Assembly: GCF_014145505.1 (NCBI RefSeq)
Contig: NZ_JACIUZ010000036.1
Span: 1-46,000, forward strand
Direction of reading: 5' to 3'
Source: Limosilactobacillus fastidiosus
GTDB lineage: Bacteria > Bacillota > Bacilli > Lactobacillales > Lactobacillaceae
Length of the DNA stretch: 46,000 nucleotides
Position 1 is the first letter of the stretch, and every line of letters starts with the position of its first letter. Position numbers and translations under genes: made by a program. Positions 31,370 to 38,647 of this stretch are shown here, one piece after another. The notes under the pieces are model-generated. The model was not told the origin of the DNA, searched no databases, and saw only the letters and a list, made by a program, of their open reading frames with translations.

Positions 31370-33742
31370 ATGAGCGAAGTTCAAAATCCTTTAACGACCT
31401 TAATGAAAAAGAAGTTTGGCATAACTCGTCAAAGTTCGCTAACAATTACAGAAAATGATACACCATTTACTACCTTTAGAAAGGTTGCTAACTACATCTA
31501 CAAAAATGGTGACTGGTCAGAAAATGATATTACTGAATCAATCAAAAACTATTTAGAATTATCACACTTAGAAAATGAAGTCCTTACGGTAAAACGAACT
31601 ACCCTCGGTGAAAGTATGATTGGTAGTAGTGCCAAAGGAAAGGATATCTTTGAACTTCAAGTAAAAGATGAACAAGGCAAGACCAGGACTAAATATATGG
31701 CTTTGGATATGGATAATAAATCTTGGAATACTCAAGGTGATCAATGGAAACATAAAAATAATGATAGTGTGAATTGGTATACTGGTAATTTAAATTACAC
31801 CGTTGGTTATGCTAAGTTATTGAAGGATATGTATCAAAATTGGCAATTTGACACAATGTCAAAGGCTGAATTTGATGCGCCTCGGGATTTGTTTGCTTCG
31901 CAAATGCAAAAATTTGTTAAGCATACTTACAGTGGCAAAAAGTGGGAATTCCTTTTTAAGCCAGATTTAATCGGTACATTAAATCATGATGAATTTCTTA
32001 AAGCTACTAAACCAGGAGATGATGACTTTAGGAAGCTAGCTAATGAATTTCTTAAGAGACATCCAGAATTCGTTGCTGAATATGGACTTGACCGTAAATT
32101 CAGTGAACGTTCTTACTGGATTCACAGGAAAGATACTTATGTACTAAATTTTGTTAATAAATACCTACAAAATACCTATAATATTGTTCGTCAACAGCGA
32201 TATGAGCACGAGTTAGGTAAAGAGGTTCATGCAAAATCATGGGAACCCAAGAAAAACATTAATAAGGAAACTCAACAAATTATGGATAAGACAGTCCTAC
32301 ATCAGTATTTCAATAAGATTGAATTAGATAATGACGTTGATTTGGCCCTGTTTAAAAAATTTGAAGATGAAGCGATGCGGCTGATGGCTAAAATGCCAGG
32401 AAATAAGGAACAACCGGTATTACGCTTACGCAAGCTGGGTAATCATAAAGCGGCTGGAATGTATGTACCAATGCTTAACACCATTATTGTTGACTTCCGA
32501 AAGCCTAGTGAAATTTATGCTGATCGTCAGGAAAACAAGAAAGAAGAAGCTAGTTTTTCTTCATTTATTCATGAATATGGGCACTATTTAGATCATCAAT
32601 TGGGCTCAAGGAAAAATTTAAGTCTCGATTCTCAGAAACCACAAAATTTTGTTGAAGCCCCTACACTATCGCTACAACCGGCTTTTGCTAATATTTTGAA
32701 ACAATATACGGAGAAATTAAAAAAAGATGGGGTTACGGGCAAAAAATTAGAATACTTCAGTACCCCTTCTGAGGCCTTTGCTCGGGCGTTTGAAGTATAT
32801 ACTTACGAACAGTGCGGTCTAAGAGGTAATTTGAATCAGAACCAGGACGACTATAAGACTGTTCAATTTACAGCTTTTGATCCGGAACTAAGGAAACAGC
32901 TAACAGAATATTTTGATCATATTCCAGCAATTAACCACTTGCGAAAAACGCTTAATGTTGATACTTCAATTAGTCAAAAACGTCATATTAGCGATGAACG
33001 ACAAAACCAAGAAATTCTTAAAGATCGAACCCAACTAGCTAATTTCTCAATTGATTTATTACGAAAATGGACGCAAGATGCCCATCAAGTTGAGAATCTA
33101 ATAAGCACTACTGGTAAACAATTAAATGTGTCTAACCCAACAAGAGTAATTGCTTATGATAAATGGGGAGATAACTTACCTGAGTTGATAAGTCTTCATG
33201 CTTTACATACTAAAGGCATTGCCATTAAGAAGTATCGAGAGGTAGACCATATTCAAGCCTACTCACGGCAAAATGGTCATTGGTACCCGGACAAAATATA
33301 TAGCGTACCTGATCTAAAAGAAGCCATGATTAATAATAATCATGACTTAGATTCACTTCATGAGCTACAGAAAGCTAAAAAGTTTGCTAAAGCTGATGAT
33401 AAAAAGCTAGAGGAAGTGGTATCAAAGCAATTAGAACAGGAACACCCCGAAAATTCAGAGGATCAAATTCAAAATAAAATTGCAAAGTATATTCTGGTAA
33501 GTGCTCACTCGTTAAAAAATGAACAACCGCCGTTCAAGTTTACAGATGAGGAACGAAAGGTAGTTAACGGTTTAGGAGATCATTCACGTGCTAATCTATA
33601 TGCACAGTCATTTAAATTAGCGCAAAAGTATGAACCAAAATTACAGCAAGAAATTAAATTTGGTATTAATCATGTTGCTAGTAAGAATTTAGAAGTAGGT
33701 AAACAATTATGGTTATGCTTTAATAAGCCAAAGGAGCATTAA
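31370..33742 (+). CDS. LPD1/LtrC-like large protein with a metallopeptidase-type motif
   Basis: The 790-residue protein has an HEYGH motif (His401, Glu402, His405) in SFIHEYGHYLDH, followed by a conserved TPSEAFARAFEVY region. This is the pattern of LtrC-like proteins and the LPD1 domain of large polyvalent proteins on conjugative elements. Such proteins are thought to enter the recipient with the DNA. The N-terminal 300 residues and the C-terminal part (about 540-790) were not recognised. It lies in the mobilisation region between two small similar proteins. Confidence 0.7.
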   Translation: MSEVQNPLTTLMKKKFGITRQSSLTITENDTPFTTFRKVANYIYKNGDWSENDITESIKNYLELSHLENEVLTVKRTTLGESMIGSSAKGKDIFELQVKDEQGKTRTKYMALDMDNKSWNTQGDQWKHKNNDSVNWYTGNLNYTVGYAKLLKDMYQNWQFDTMSKAEFDAPRDLFASQMQKFVKHTYSGKKWEFLFKPDLIGTLNHDEFLKATKPGDDDFRKLANEFLKRHPEFVAEYGLDRKFSERSYWIHRKDTYVLNFVNKYLQNTYNIVRQQRYEHELGKEVHAKSWEPKKNINKETQQIMDKTVLHQYFNKIELDNDVDLALFKKFEDEAMRLMAKMPGNKEQPVLRLRKLGNHKAAGMYVPMLNTIIVDFRKPSEIYADRQENKKEEASFSSFIHEYGHYLDHQLGSRKNLSLDSQKPQNFVEAPTLSLQPAFANILKQYTEKLKKDGVTGKKLEYFSTPSEAFARAFEVYTYEQCGLRGNLNQNQDDYKTVQFTAFDPELRKQLTEYFDHIPAINHLRKTLNVDTSISQKRHISDERQNQEILKDRTQLANFSIDLLRKWTQDAHQVENLISTTGKQLNVSNPTRVIAYDKWGDNLPELISLHALHTKGIAIKKYREVDHIQAYSRQNGHWYPDKIYSVPDLKEAMINNNHDLDSLHELQKAKKFAKADDKKLEEVVSKQLEQEHPENSEDQIQNKIAKYILVSAHSLKNEQPPFKFTDEERKVVNGLGDHSRANLYAQSFKLAQKYEPKLQQEIKFGINHVASKNLEVGKQLWLCFNKPKEH

Positions 33743-33743
33743 T

Positions 33744-33926
33744 ATGACAGGAATAGATGAAGATAAGGATTTAGCATTAGTCGAGTTTATCTTATATGGT
33801 GTCGCTCAAGTAAAGCTCTTTCCTTCTAATGAACGAACTAAGGTTATTCTTCCTCCCAAAAATAATGTAAAAGTTGGGGAAATCTATAGTATTAGCAATG
33901 ACCATTCACAATTAATTTTGAATTAG
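33744..33926 (+). CDS. Small beta-rich protein, downstream partner of the LPD1-like gene
   Basis: The 60-residue product starts one base after the previous stop, with AAGGAG upstream, so it is translationally coupled. It is strand-rich (LALVEFILYGVAQVKLF, TKVILPPKNNVKVGEIY) and resembles the protein at 31147. Function unknown. Confidence 0.55.
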   Translation: MTGIDEDKDLALVEFILYGVAQVKLFPSNERTKVILPPKNNVKVGEIYSISNDHSQLILN

Positions 33927-33938
33927 GCGAGAAGATAA

Positions 33939-34760
33939 ATGAGATTTGTAAAAAGAGTTGGCGGCTTCCTAGCAATCATTTTAGGAATTGGATTATGGGG
34001 AGTCTATTATAAGCAATCAAAAGCAGACTTACATTACTATACAAAACGGATTGAAAGAAACTATCATCAACAACCGCAAGCTCAAAGCTACCCAGCAAGA
34101 GCGCAAGCTGATAGCGTCCTGAGTGAGAATGTCAAAAAACAAGTTGGTAATCAGATTGTATAGAATGGTTATGGGGCATATGTTGTTAATAACAACCAGA
34201 CTAATCTAAACGCTAATATCAATAGTGCTCCTTATGCGGTTAATTATTTAGATAATCGAGGTCGTGCTTGGCAAGGAGATAGCTGGTTAAATAAAACCAC
34301 TCGTCAATACCAAAATCGAAATCAGACAGGTAATGGAGTAACTAATTGGAAGCCAGCTGGATTTAAGCAGGTTTACCATTTAACCAATGGCTATTCCCAT
34401 GCGTATGATCGTGGCCACTTACTAGGATATGCGCTAGTCGGTGGTATTAAAGGGTTTAATGCGTCTGAAGCTAATCCGGCAAATATTGCTACGCAAACCG
34501 CTTGGGCCAATGAAGCAAATAATCCTAAGTCAACTGGTCAGAATTACTACGAAGGATTAGTGCGTCAAGCATTAGATGAAGGTAAACAAGTACGTTATCG
34601 GGTAACCGATGTGTATGATGGTAATAATATTGTTCCCTCAGGTGCTCACATTGAAGCAAAATCAAAAGATGGCAGTTTAGAATTTAATGTTTTCGTCCCT
34701 AACGTACAGAATAATATTTTAATTAACTACGCTACTGGAAATGTAAAACCAATTGGATAA
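33939..34760 (+). pseudogene. DNA/RNA non-specific endonuclease with an in-frame amber stop
   Basis: One continuous frame of 273 codons is interrupted only by TAG at 34161-34163 (codon 75). The first part has an N-terminal membrane span (FLAIILGIGLWGVYY). The second part has the nuclease motif YDRGHLLGYAL (His160) and a matching C-terminus. The family includes EndA/NucA-type secreted nucleases. CAG to TAG is the simplest change. Without readthrough or suppression, only a 74-residue anchored peptide is made. Confidence 0.8.
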
Positions 34761-34769
34761 TTTTAAGAT

Positions 34770-34807
34770 TCTCGTTGACTCTTAGAGAGTTGGCGAGATT
34801 TTTTTGA
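34770..34807 (+). terminator. Terminator after the nuclease gene
   Basis: CTCG with TTGACTCT pairs imperfectly with AGAGTTGG and CGAG, followed by seven T. It closes the mobilisation region before the toxin-antitoxin pair. The stretch 34808-34888 holds nothing else that I recognise. Confidence 0.6.
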
Positions 34808-34888
34808 TAGAGACTAGTTGTTTTATTTTAATTGGCAGAACGAAAGACCAAAGGGAGAAGAGATGTGGTGAGTCTTTACTAATACTAT

Positions 34889-34936
34889 TAATATTTGTAC
34901 ACAATCATGTACAAATATTAGAAGAGCTGATATACT
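34889..34936 (+). promoter_or_regulatory. Operator and promoter of the YefM/YoeB pair
   Basis: TAATATTTGTACA (34889-34901) is repeated exactly inverted at 34908-34920. The TGTACA core is typical of YefM operators. TATACT at 34931-34936 is the -10 box, 17 bases after the second TGTACA, which may serve as the -35 box. Binding of the antitoxin would block transcription. Confidence 0.8.
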
Positions 34937-34953
34937 ATTATTGAGGTGATACT

Positions 34954-35238
34954 ATGATCCAAGCAGTTACTACCAAAGATTTTAGAAAATCATTCAAGAA
35001 ATATGCCGACGACGTGGCAGAGTACGGCGAAGCAATTATTGTTGCCCGACCAGAAAAGAAAAACGTAGTCATGATTTCAGAGAAAGAATACAATTCTTGG
35101 CAAGAAACTAATTATTTATTAAGTACTAAGGCTAATCAACAAGCATTATCGCATTCAATTAATCAGTTGGGTGATCCTGAAAAAAATCATTTATTGACTC
35201 CTGAGGAGTTTGAAAGGATTGCTAACACAAATGACTAG
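34954..35238 (+). CDS. yefM: YefM-type antitoxin
   Basis: The 94-residue protein has the Phd/YefM N-terminal fold (VTTKDFRKSFKKYADDVAEY, then IIVARPEKKNVVMISEKEY) and a Leu/Asn-rich C-terminal arm that would bind the toxin. GAGGTGAT precedes the ATG. It overlaps the toxin gene by eight bases and probably represses its own promoter together with the toxin. Confidence 0.9.
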   Translation: MIQAVTTKDFRKSFKKYADDVAEYGEAIIVARPEKKNVVMISEKEYNSWQETNYLLSTKANQQALSHSINQLGDPEKNHLLTPEEFERIANTND

Positions 35239-35500
35239 GCTTAATGTTAATTTTACACAGGATGCTTGGCAGGAATATTTAGCTTGGAAAAAAGATGATA
35301 GAAAAATGGTAAAGCGAATAGATAAGATTATTAGCGACACGATTCGTCATCCATTTACTGGTATTGGTAAGCCAGAACCTTTACAACATAATTTGTCTGG
35401 TTTTTGGTCTCGTAAGCTAAATAGTGAGCACCGTATGGTATATGGTGTAACAAGTACAGAAATACAAATAGTGCAACTTAAATATCACTATGATAAATAA
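35231..35500 (+). CDS. yoeB: YoeB-type mRNA interferase toxin
   Basis: The 89-residue protein fits YoeB: FTQDAWQEYLAWKKDD, then HPFTGIGKPEPLQHN, then FWSRKLNSEHRMVY and a C-terminal KYHYDK with the conserved His-Tyr. These toxins cut mRNA in the ribosome A site. The ATG at 35231 overlaps the antitoxin stop; a start at 35210 would be longer than usual. It stabilises the element in its host. Confidence 0.9.
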   Translation: MTRLNVNFTQDAWQEYLAWKKDDRKMVKRIDKIISDTIRHPFTGIGKPEPLQHNLSGFWSRKLNSEHRMVYGVTSTEIQIVQLKYHYDK

Positions 35501-35512
35501 TCATAAGAAGTA

Positions 35513-35577
35513 AAAGGGTTATTAGTAAGTAGCCCTTTTTTTATTTATTGTTCTAACTTTCGGGGTGGCAGAAGTTG
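35513..35577 (+). promoter_or_regulatory. Terminator plus TGGCRAANNTTG module, copy 5
   Basis: AAAGGGTTA and TAGCCCTTT form a terminator with a T-run near 35515-35543. TGGCAGAAGTTG lies at 35566-35577, here about 20 bases after the T-run. ATAATA follows 17 bases after TTGATC. This promoter would drive the LysM gene. Confidence 0.6.
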
Positions 35578-35638
35578 ATCTTTTCTTTTCGGTAGAAATA
35601 ATACAAACAGACTACTAGAAAAAGAAGGTACTAAATTT

Positions 35639-36436
35639 ATGGAAAGAAGTAAGTCAAAGTTCAAATATTTATTATCAACGGCTGCCTTAGCTGGTATGCT
35701 ATTAGCGCAAAGTGGTAATGCATTAGTCGCACATGCTGATCAGGTTCAACTGAAACCAGGCGACACTTTATCGGCTCTAGCACCACGCTTCAAAACAACT
35801 GTTAATGACTTGGCTTCTCGGAATCATATTGCTAATCCAAACAAGATTATTGCTGGTCAAACGATTAATACCGGTGATCAATCACAAAATACCGATTCAG
35901 CCACTAAGATTGTTGTGGTTAATGCAGGTGATACAGTTAGTTCTTTAGCTAAGCAGTACAACACGACAATTAAGCAAATTGCAAAAGATAATGGATTAGA
36001 TGCTAACTATACAATTATTGTGGGCCAACAATTGAAAGTTAATCCAGATGACGGACAAAATAATAATACTGGATCATCACAAACAGCTAATAATGCTCAA
36101 GCTGCAACTACCTCAACGACAACTACTAATTCAACCACAGTAAATCAAGCTACTACGAGTGCTCAAACTGCTAGTGTAAGTAGCAATAGTAGTTACAGTT
36201 CACCAGTTTCAGGCAACGAAGCAGCAGCCAAGGTATGGATTGCTGGTCGTGAATCAGGTGGCAATTACAATGCTCGAAATGGTCAATATATTGGTAAATA
36301 CCAATTGTCATCTGCCTATTTAGGTGGTGATTATTCACCGTCTCACCAAGAACAAGTAGCTGATCAATATGTTCAAGGTCGATACGGTTCTTGGACAGCA
36401 GCTCAACAATTCTGGCAAGCAAATGGTTGGTATTAG
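35639..36436 (+). CDS. Secreted LysM protein with a transglycosylase-like end
   Basis: The 265-residue protein has a signal peptide with probable cleavage after AHA (residue 33), two LysM domains (about 36-78 and 90-133) that bind peptidoglycan, a Thr/Asn/Ser linker, and a C-terminal domain with RESGGNYNARNGQYIGKYQL (Glu205 a candidate catalytic acid). That end is shared with aggregation-promoting factors and resuscitation-type muralytic enzymes of lactobacilli. It may open the wall locally for transfer. It is driven by module copy 5. Confidence 0.85.
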   Translation: MERSKSKFKYLLSTAALAGMLLAQSGNALVAHADQVQLKPGDTLSALAPRFKTTVNDLASRNHIANPNKIIAGQTINTGDQSQNTDSATKIVVVNAGDTVSSLAKQYNTTIKQIAKDNGLDANYTIIVGQQLKVNPDDGQNNNTGSSQTANNAQAATTSTTTTNSTTVNQATTSAQTASVSSNSSYSSPVSGNEAAAKVWIAGRESGGNYNARNGQYIGKYQLSSAYLGGDYSPSHQEQVADQYVQGRYGSWTAAQQFWQANGWY

Positions 36437-36453
36437 TTAAGGAGATGACATTT

Positions 36454-36756
36454 ATGGAACGACTACTTGTATACGGTACCCAATTTATATGTTGGTGTGC
36501 TTTATGTTTTGGACTTAATGGGCTATTTTTCTATATGAAAAGGCAACATAAGGAATTAGAATTTTGCCTATCAAAATTTACCATTACCGGTATCACATTT
36601 ACCCTTATAGTTTTCTTATCTCTTCTGGGTGATAGGTCTCTTTTTCGTGAAATAATTGTAACTTTAGATAAACCTGATAATATAATTTTTATATTAGTTG
36701 TTATAACTTACATTTTAAATAAGAAAATTAGTGACTCAACAATATCAACTAAATAA
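36454..36756 (+). CDS. Small membrane protein
   Basis: AAGGAG precedes the ATG at 36454, which is chosen over a longer frame running into the LysM gene. The 100-residue product has spans near residues 9-28, 43-61 and 75-90. It follows the LysM gene by 17 bases and is closed by a strong terminator. Function unknown. Confidence 0.6.
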   Translation: MERLLVYGTQFICWCALCFGLNGLFFYMKRQHKELEFCLSKFTITGITFTLIVFLSLLGDRSLFREIIVTLDKPDNIIFILVVITYILNKKISDSTISTK

Positions 36757-36794
36757 CTTGGAAACTAATGGTTGATATTGAAAATTATGATTTT

Positions 36795-36833
36795 AGCAAT
36801 ACGGTTTAATAGTTGGTTACCGTATTGCTTTTT
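36795..36833 (+). terminator. Terminator of the LysM operon
   Basis: AGCAATACGGT (36795-36805) and ACCGTATTGCT (36819-36829) are exact complements with a 13-base loop and a short T-run. The gap on both sides (36757-36861) shows nothing else. Confidence 0.85.
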
Positions 36834-36861
36834 AGGATATAATGCTTTTAGGTGATTGAAT

Positions 36862-37338
36862 ATGAGAAACTTTTTAAAAAGAGTGTATGAACATTTAGCT
36901 AACATTTCGAGTGCTAAAACACGTCATGAAAAAAAGAGAGAACGAGAACACAATCTCTTAGAAAAAATTCATAAGATGGATGACGATGATTTAGCAATAA
37001 GAAAAAGTAAGTTAGAGGGGAAAACTAGCAGTGGGAGTCAATTAACGCCATATTTATTCGGTGCATTTCTTGCTGGTATAACTATAACGTTAATAGGATT
37101 TTCAATTAATGTACTTTATAGGGCACTTCCCATAATTAGTGGCTATAGGAAAGTTAATGCGGAACAATTAGGTGAAGTTAAATACTTTTTAGCTGCATCT
37201 TTGGGAGGTAGTTTCATTCTATTAGTTGCAATAATAATACTTTCAATATGGTATTTTAGAAAGCAAAGGAATGACAAATCACTATTGGATTTGTATAAGC
37301 AGGAATTTGATAGGAGAGATAAAGATGCAAACAGGTAA
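36862..37338 (+). CDS. Two-span membrane protein, first of a pair
   Basis: The ATG at 36862 after TAGGTGAT is preferred over TTG at 36856. The 158-residue product has a charged cytoplasmic N-terminus of about 65 residues (many Arg, Lys and Glu), spans near residues 70-92 and 111-133, and a charged tail. It overlaps the next gene by 14 bases. The plan matches the pair at 7751-8603. Confidence 0.55.
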   Translation: MRNFLKRVYEHLANISSAKTRHEKKREREHNLLEKIHKMDDDDLAIRKSKLEGKTSSGSQLTPYLFGAFLAGITITLIGFSINVLYRALPIISGYRKVNAEQLGEVKYFLAASLGGSFILLVAIIILSIWYFRKQRNDKSLLDLYKQEFDRRDKDANR

Positions 37339-37738
37339 ATTAAAGATGATTAACATAATAAGTGCGATCTACCTGTTTCTCTCTTTAGCTTTCTGTTTTA
37401 GACTAGATAAATATAATAAAGTAGTTCAGTCATTACAAGACAATCATTTAAATGATTTACAGATATTAGCAGCTAATAATGGTGAAGCTGTAATTATGTT
37501 TTTGCTTGCGTTAGTGCTTGTTATTTGTGCTATTCCGCTATTTATCCTTCTAATCAAATATACTTGTAGTAATGGTGAAAGTGTGGGTGATTGGGTTTTA
37601 ACAATTCTCTTATTAATTTTGATAATTATTGCTGTATATTTTATTATTCATCTGATTTACATTCCAATATTCAAAATACTCTTGCGAGTGGTATTAGCTG
37701 GTGGAGTAGTATTAGGAATCATAACTTCTTCAGATTAG
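37325..37738 (+). CDS. Four-span membrane protein, second of the pair
   Basis: GATAGGAG lies nine bases before the ATG at 37325. The 137-residue product has spans near residues 9-25, 52-76, 88-110 and 113-132. FCFRLDKYNK near the first span recalls FCSLLNSYNK of the protein at 7751. Function unknown. Confidence 0.55.
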   Translation: MQTGKLKMINIISAIYLFLSLAFCFRLDKYNKVVQSLQDNHLNDLQILAANNGEAVIMFLLALVLVICAIPLFILLIKYTCSNGESVGDWVLTILLLILIIIAVYFIIHLIYIPIFKILLRVVLAGGVVLGIITSSD

Positions 37739-37807
37739 CTGTTAATGGTCGAAAGGTCGCCCTTATTATGATATTTATAGTTATATTATTGAGATGCATA
37801 ACATCTA

Positions 37808-37842
37808 AGCAGCAAGCTTTGAAAGCTTACTGCTTTTATTTT
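37808..37842 (+). terminator. Terminator of the membrane pair
   Basis: AGCAG and AAGCTT pair with AAGCTT and CTGCT across a short loop with one mismatch, followed by TTTTATTT. It separates the pair from the regulator gene. Confidence 0.75.
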
Positions 37843-37860
37843 AAATAAAAGATATAAAAT

Positions 37861-37906
37861 GATACTAAAAAACTATTGAAATAGTATCAAATAGTGATAT
37901 TATAAT
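37861..37906 (+). promoter_or_regulatory. Promoter and operator of the regulator/SEC10 operon
   Basis: GATACTA (37861-37867) and TAGTATC (37882-37888) form an inverted repeat, with ACTAT-tgaa-ATAGT nested between them. TTGAAA (37876-37881) and TATAAT (37901-37906) are 19 bases apart. Autoregulation by the following protein is plausible. Confidence 0.6.
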
Positions 37907-37932
37907 AAGTGTAAACGGAACGAGGTGATAAA

Positions 37933-38622
37933 GTGTTAACTAAAGGAGGTAAGGCACGAAGAATTCTGAAATATCCTGATGGTTTTTTTAAGGATGATTT
38001 TCGTGTTTTAACCGAACAGGATCTAACAAAATATTTAGGAATTTCAGGTCAAGAGCTTTCACATTATCAAAAACATACTTCTGAATTGACTGACGCAATG
38101 ATTACTAGTTTAGCTAAATTGTATGATGACTTAGCTGGCAATGGAGTTGCCGTTAACGAAGAGAACGATGCGGACGATATAGAGGAGAAAGCTATTGAAC
38201 TACTGAATAATTGGAGAAATTTTTTAGATGAGAAAGGAAAAGTTTTAACTGCTGATAAATTGGCAGAATTATTAGAAGTTAAAAGGCTTCAGATATTCCG
38301 ATGGAAAAAAGATTATTCTAAGATTCCTAAGACTATGAAGTCTAAATTGGCAGAGCTTTATGATACTTTACTAAGGGTTGACGACATTCCAACTCCTCAC
38401 GATGACTTTCTCCAATTACTCCGGAACATTAGAACTGAAGATGAAATGTTTGAAATAGTTCAAGATGAAATTGCAGAGGTGGTTAAACAAGGACTAAAAC
38501 AAACAGAAGTAACTAATTACACTCGAGAAGTATTAGATACTTTTTCTGAAGGGATAAAAGCTAAGCAATCTACGTTATTAAGGATTATAATTACTAAGAT
38601 GAATGAAAATAATAGGAATTAG
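37933..38622 (+). CDS. Predicted transcriptional regulator of the surface-protein operon
   Basis: It starts with GTG after GAGGTGAT. The 229-residue protein contains two similar helix-turn-helix-like blocks, LTEQDLTKYLGISGQELSHY (about 26-45) and LTADKLAELLEVKRLQIFRW (about 104-123), each followed by a similar helix. The C-terminal 80 residues are helical. It lies 25 bases before the SEC10-like gene and probably controls it. Family not recognised. Confidence 0.55.
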   Translation: MLTKGGKARRILKYPDGFFKDDFRVLTEQDLTKYLGISGQELSHYQKHTSELTDAMITSLAKLYDDLAGNGVAVNEENDADDIEEKAIELLNNWRNFLDEKGKVLTADKLAELLEVKRLQIFRWKKDYSKIPKTMKSKLAELYDTLLRVDDIPTPHDDFLQLLRNIRTEDEMFEIVQDEIAEVVKQGLKQTEVTNYTREVLDTFSEGIKAKQSTLLRIIITKMNENNRN

Positions 38623-38647
38623 GTAGTTTATTATTAGGAGGGTATTA

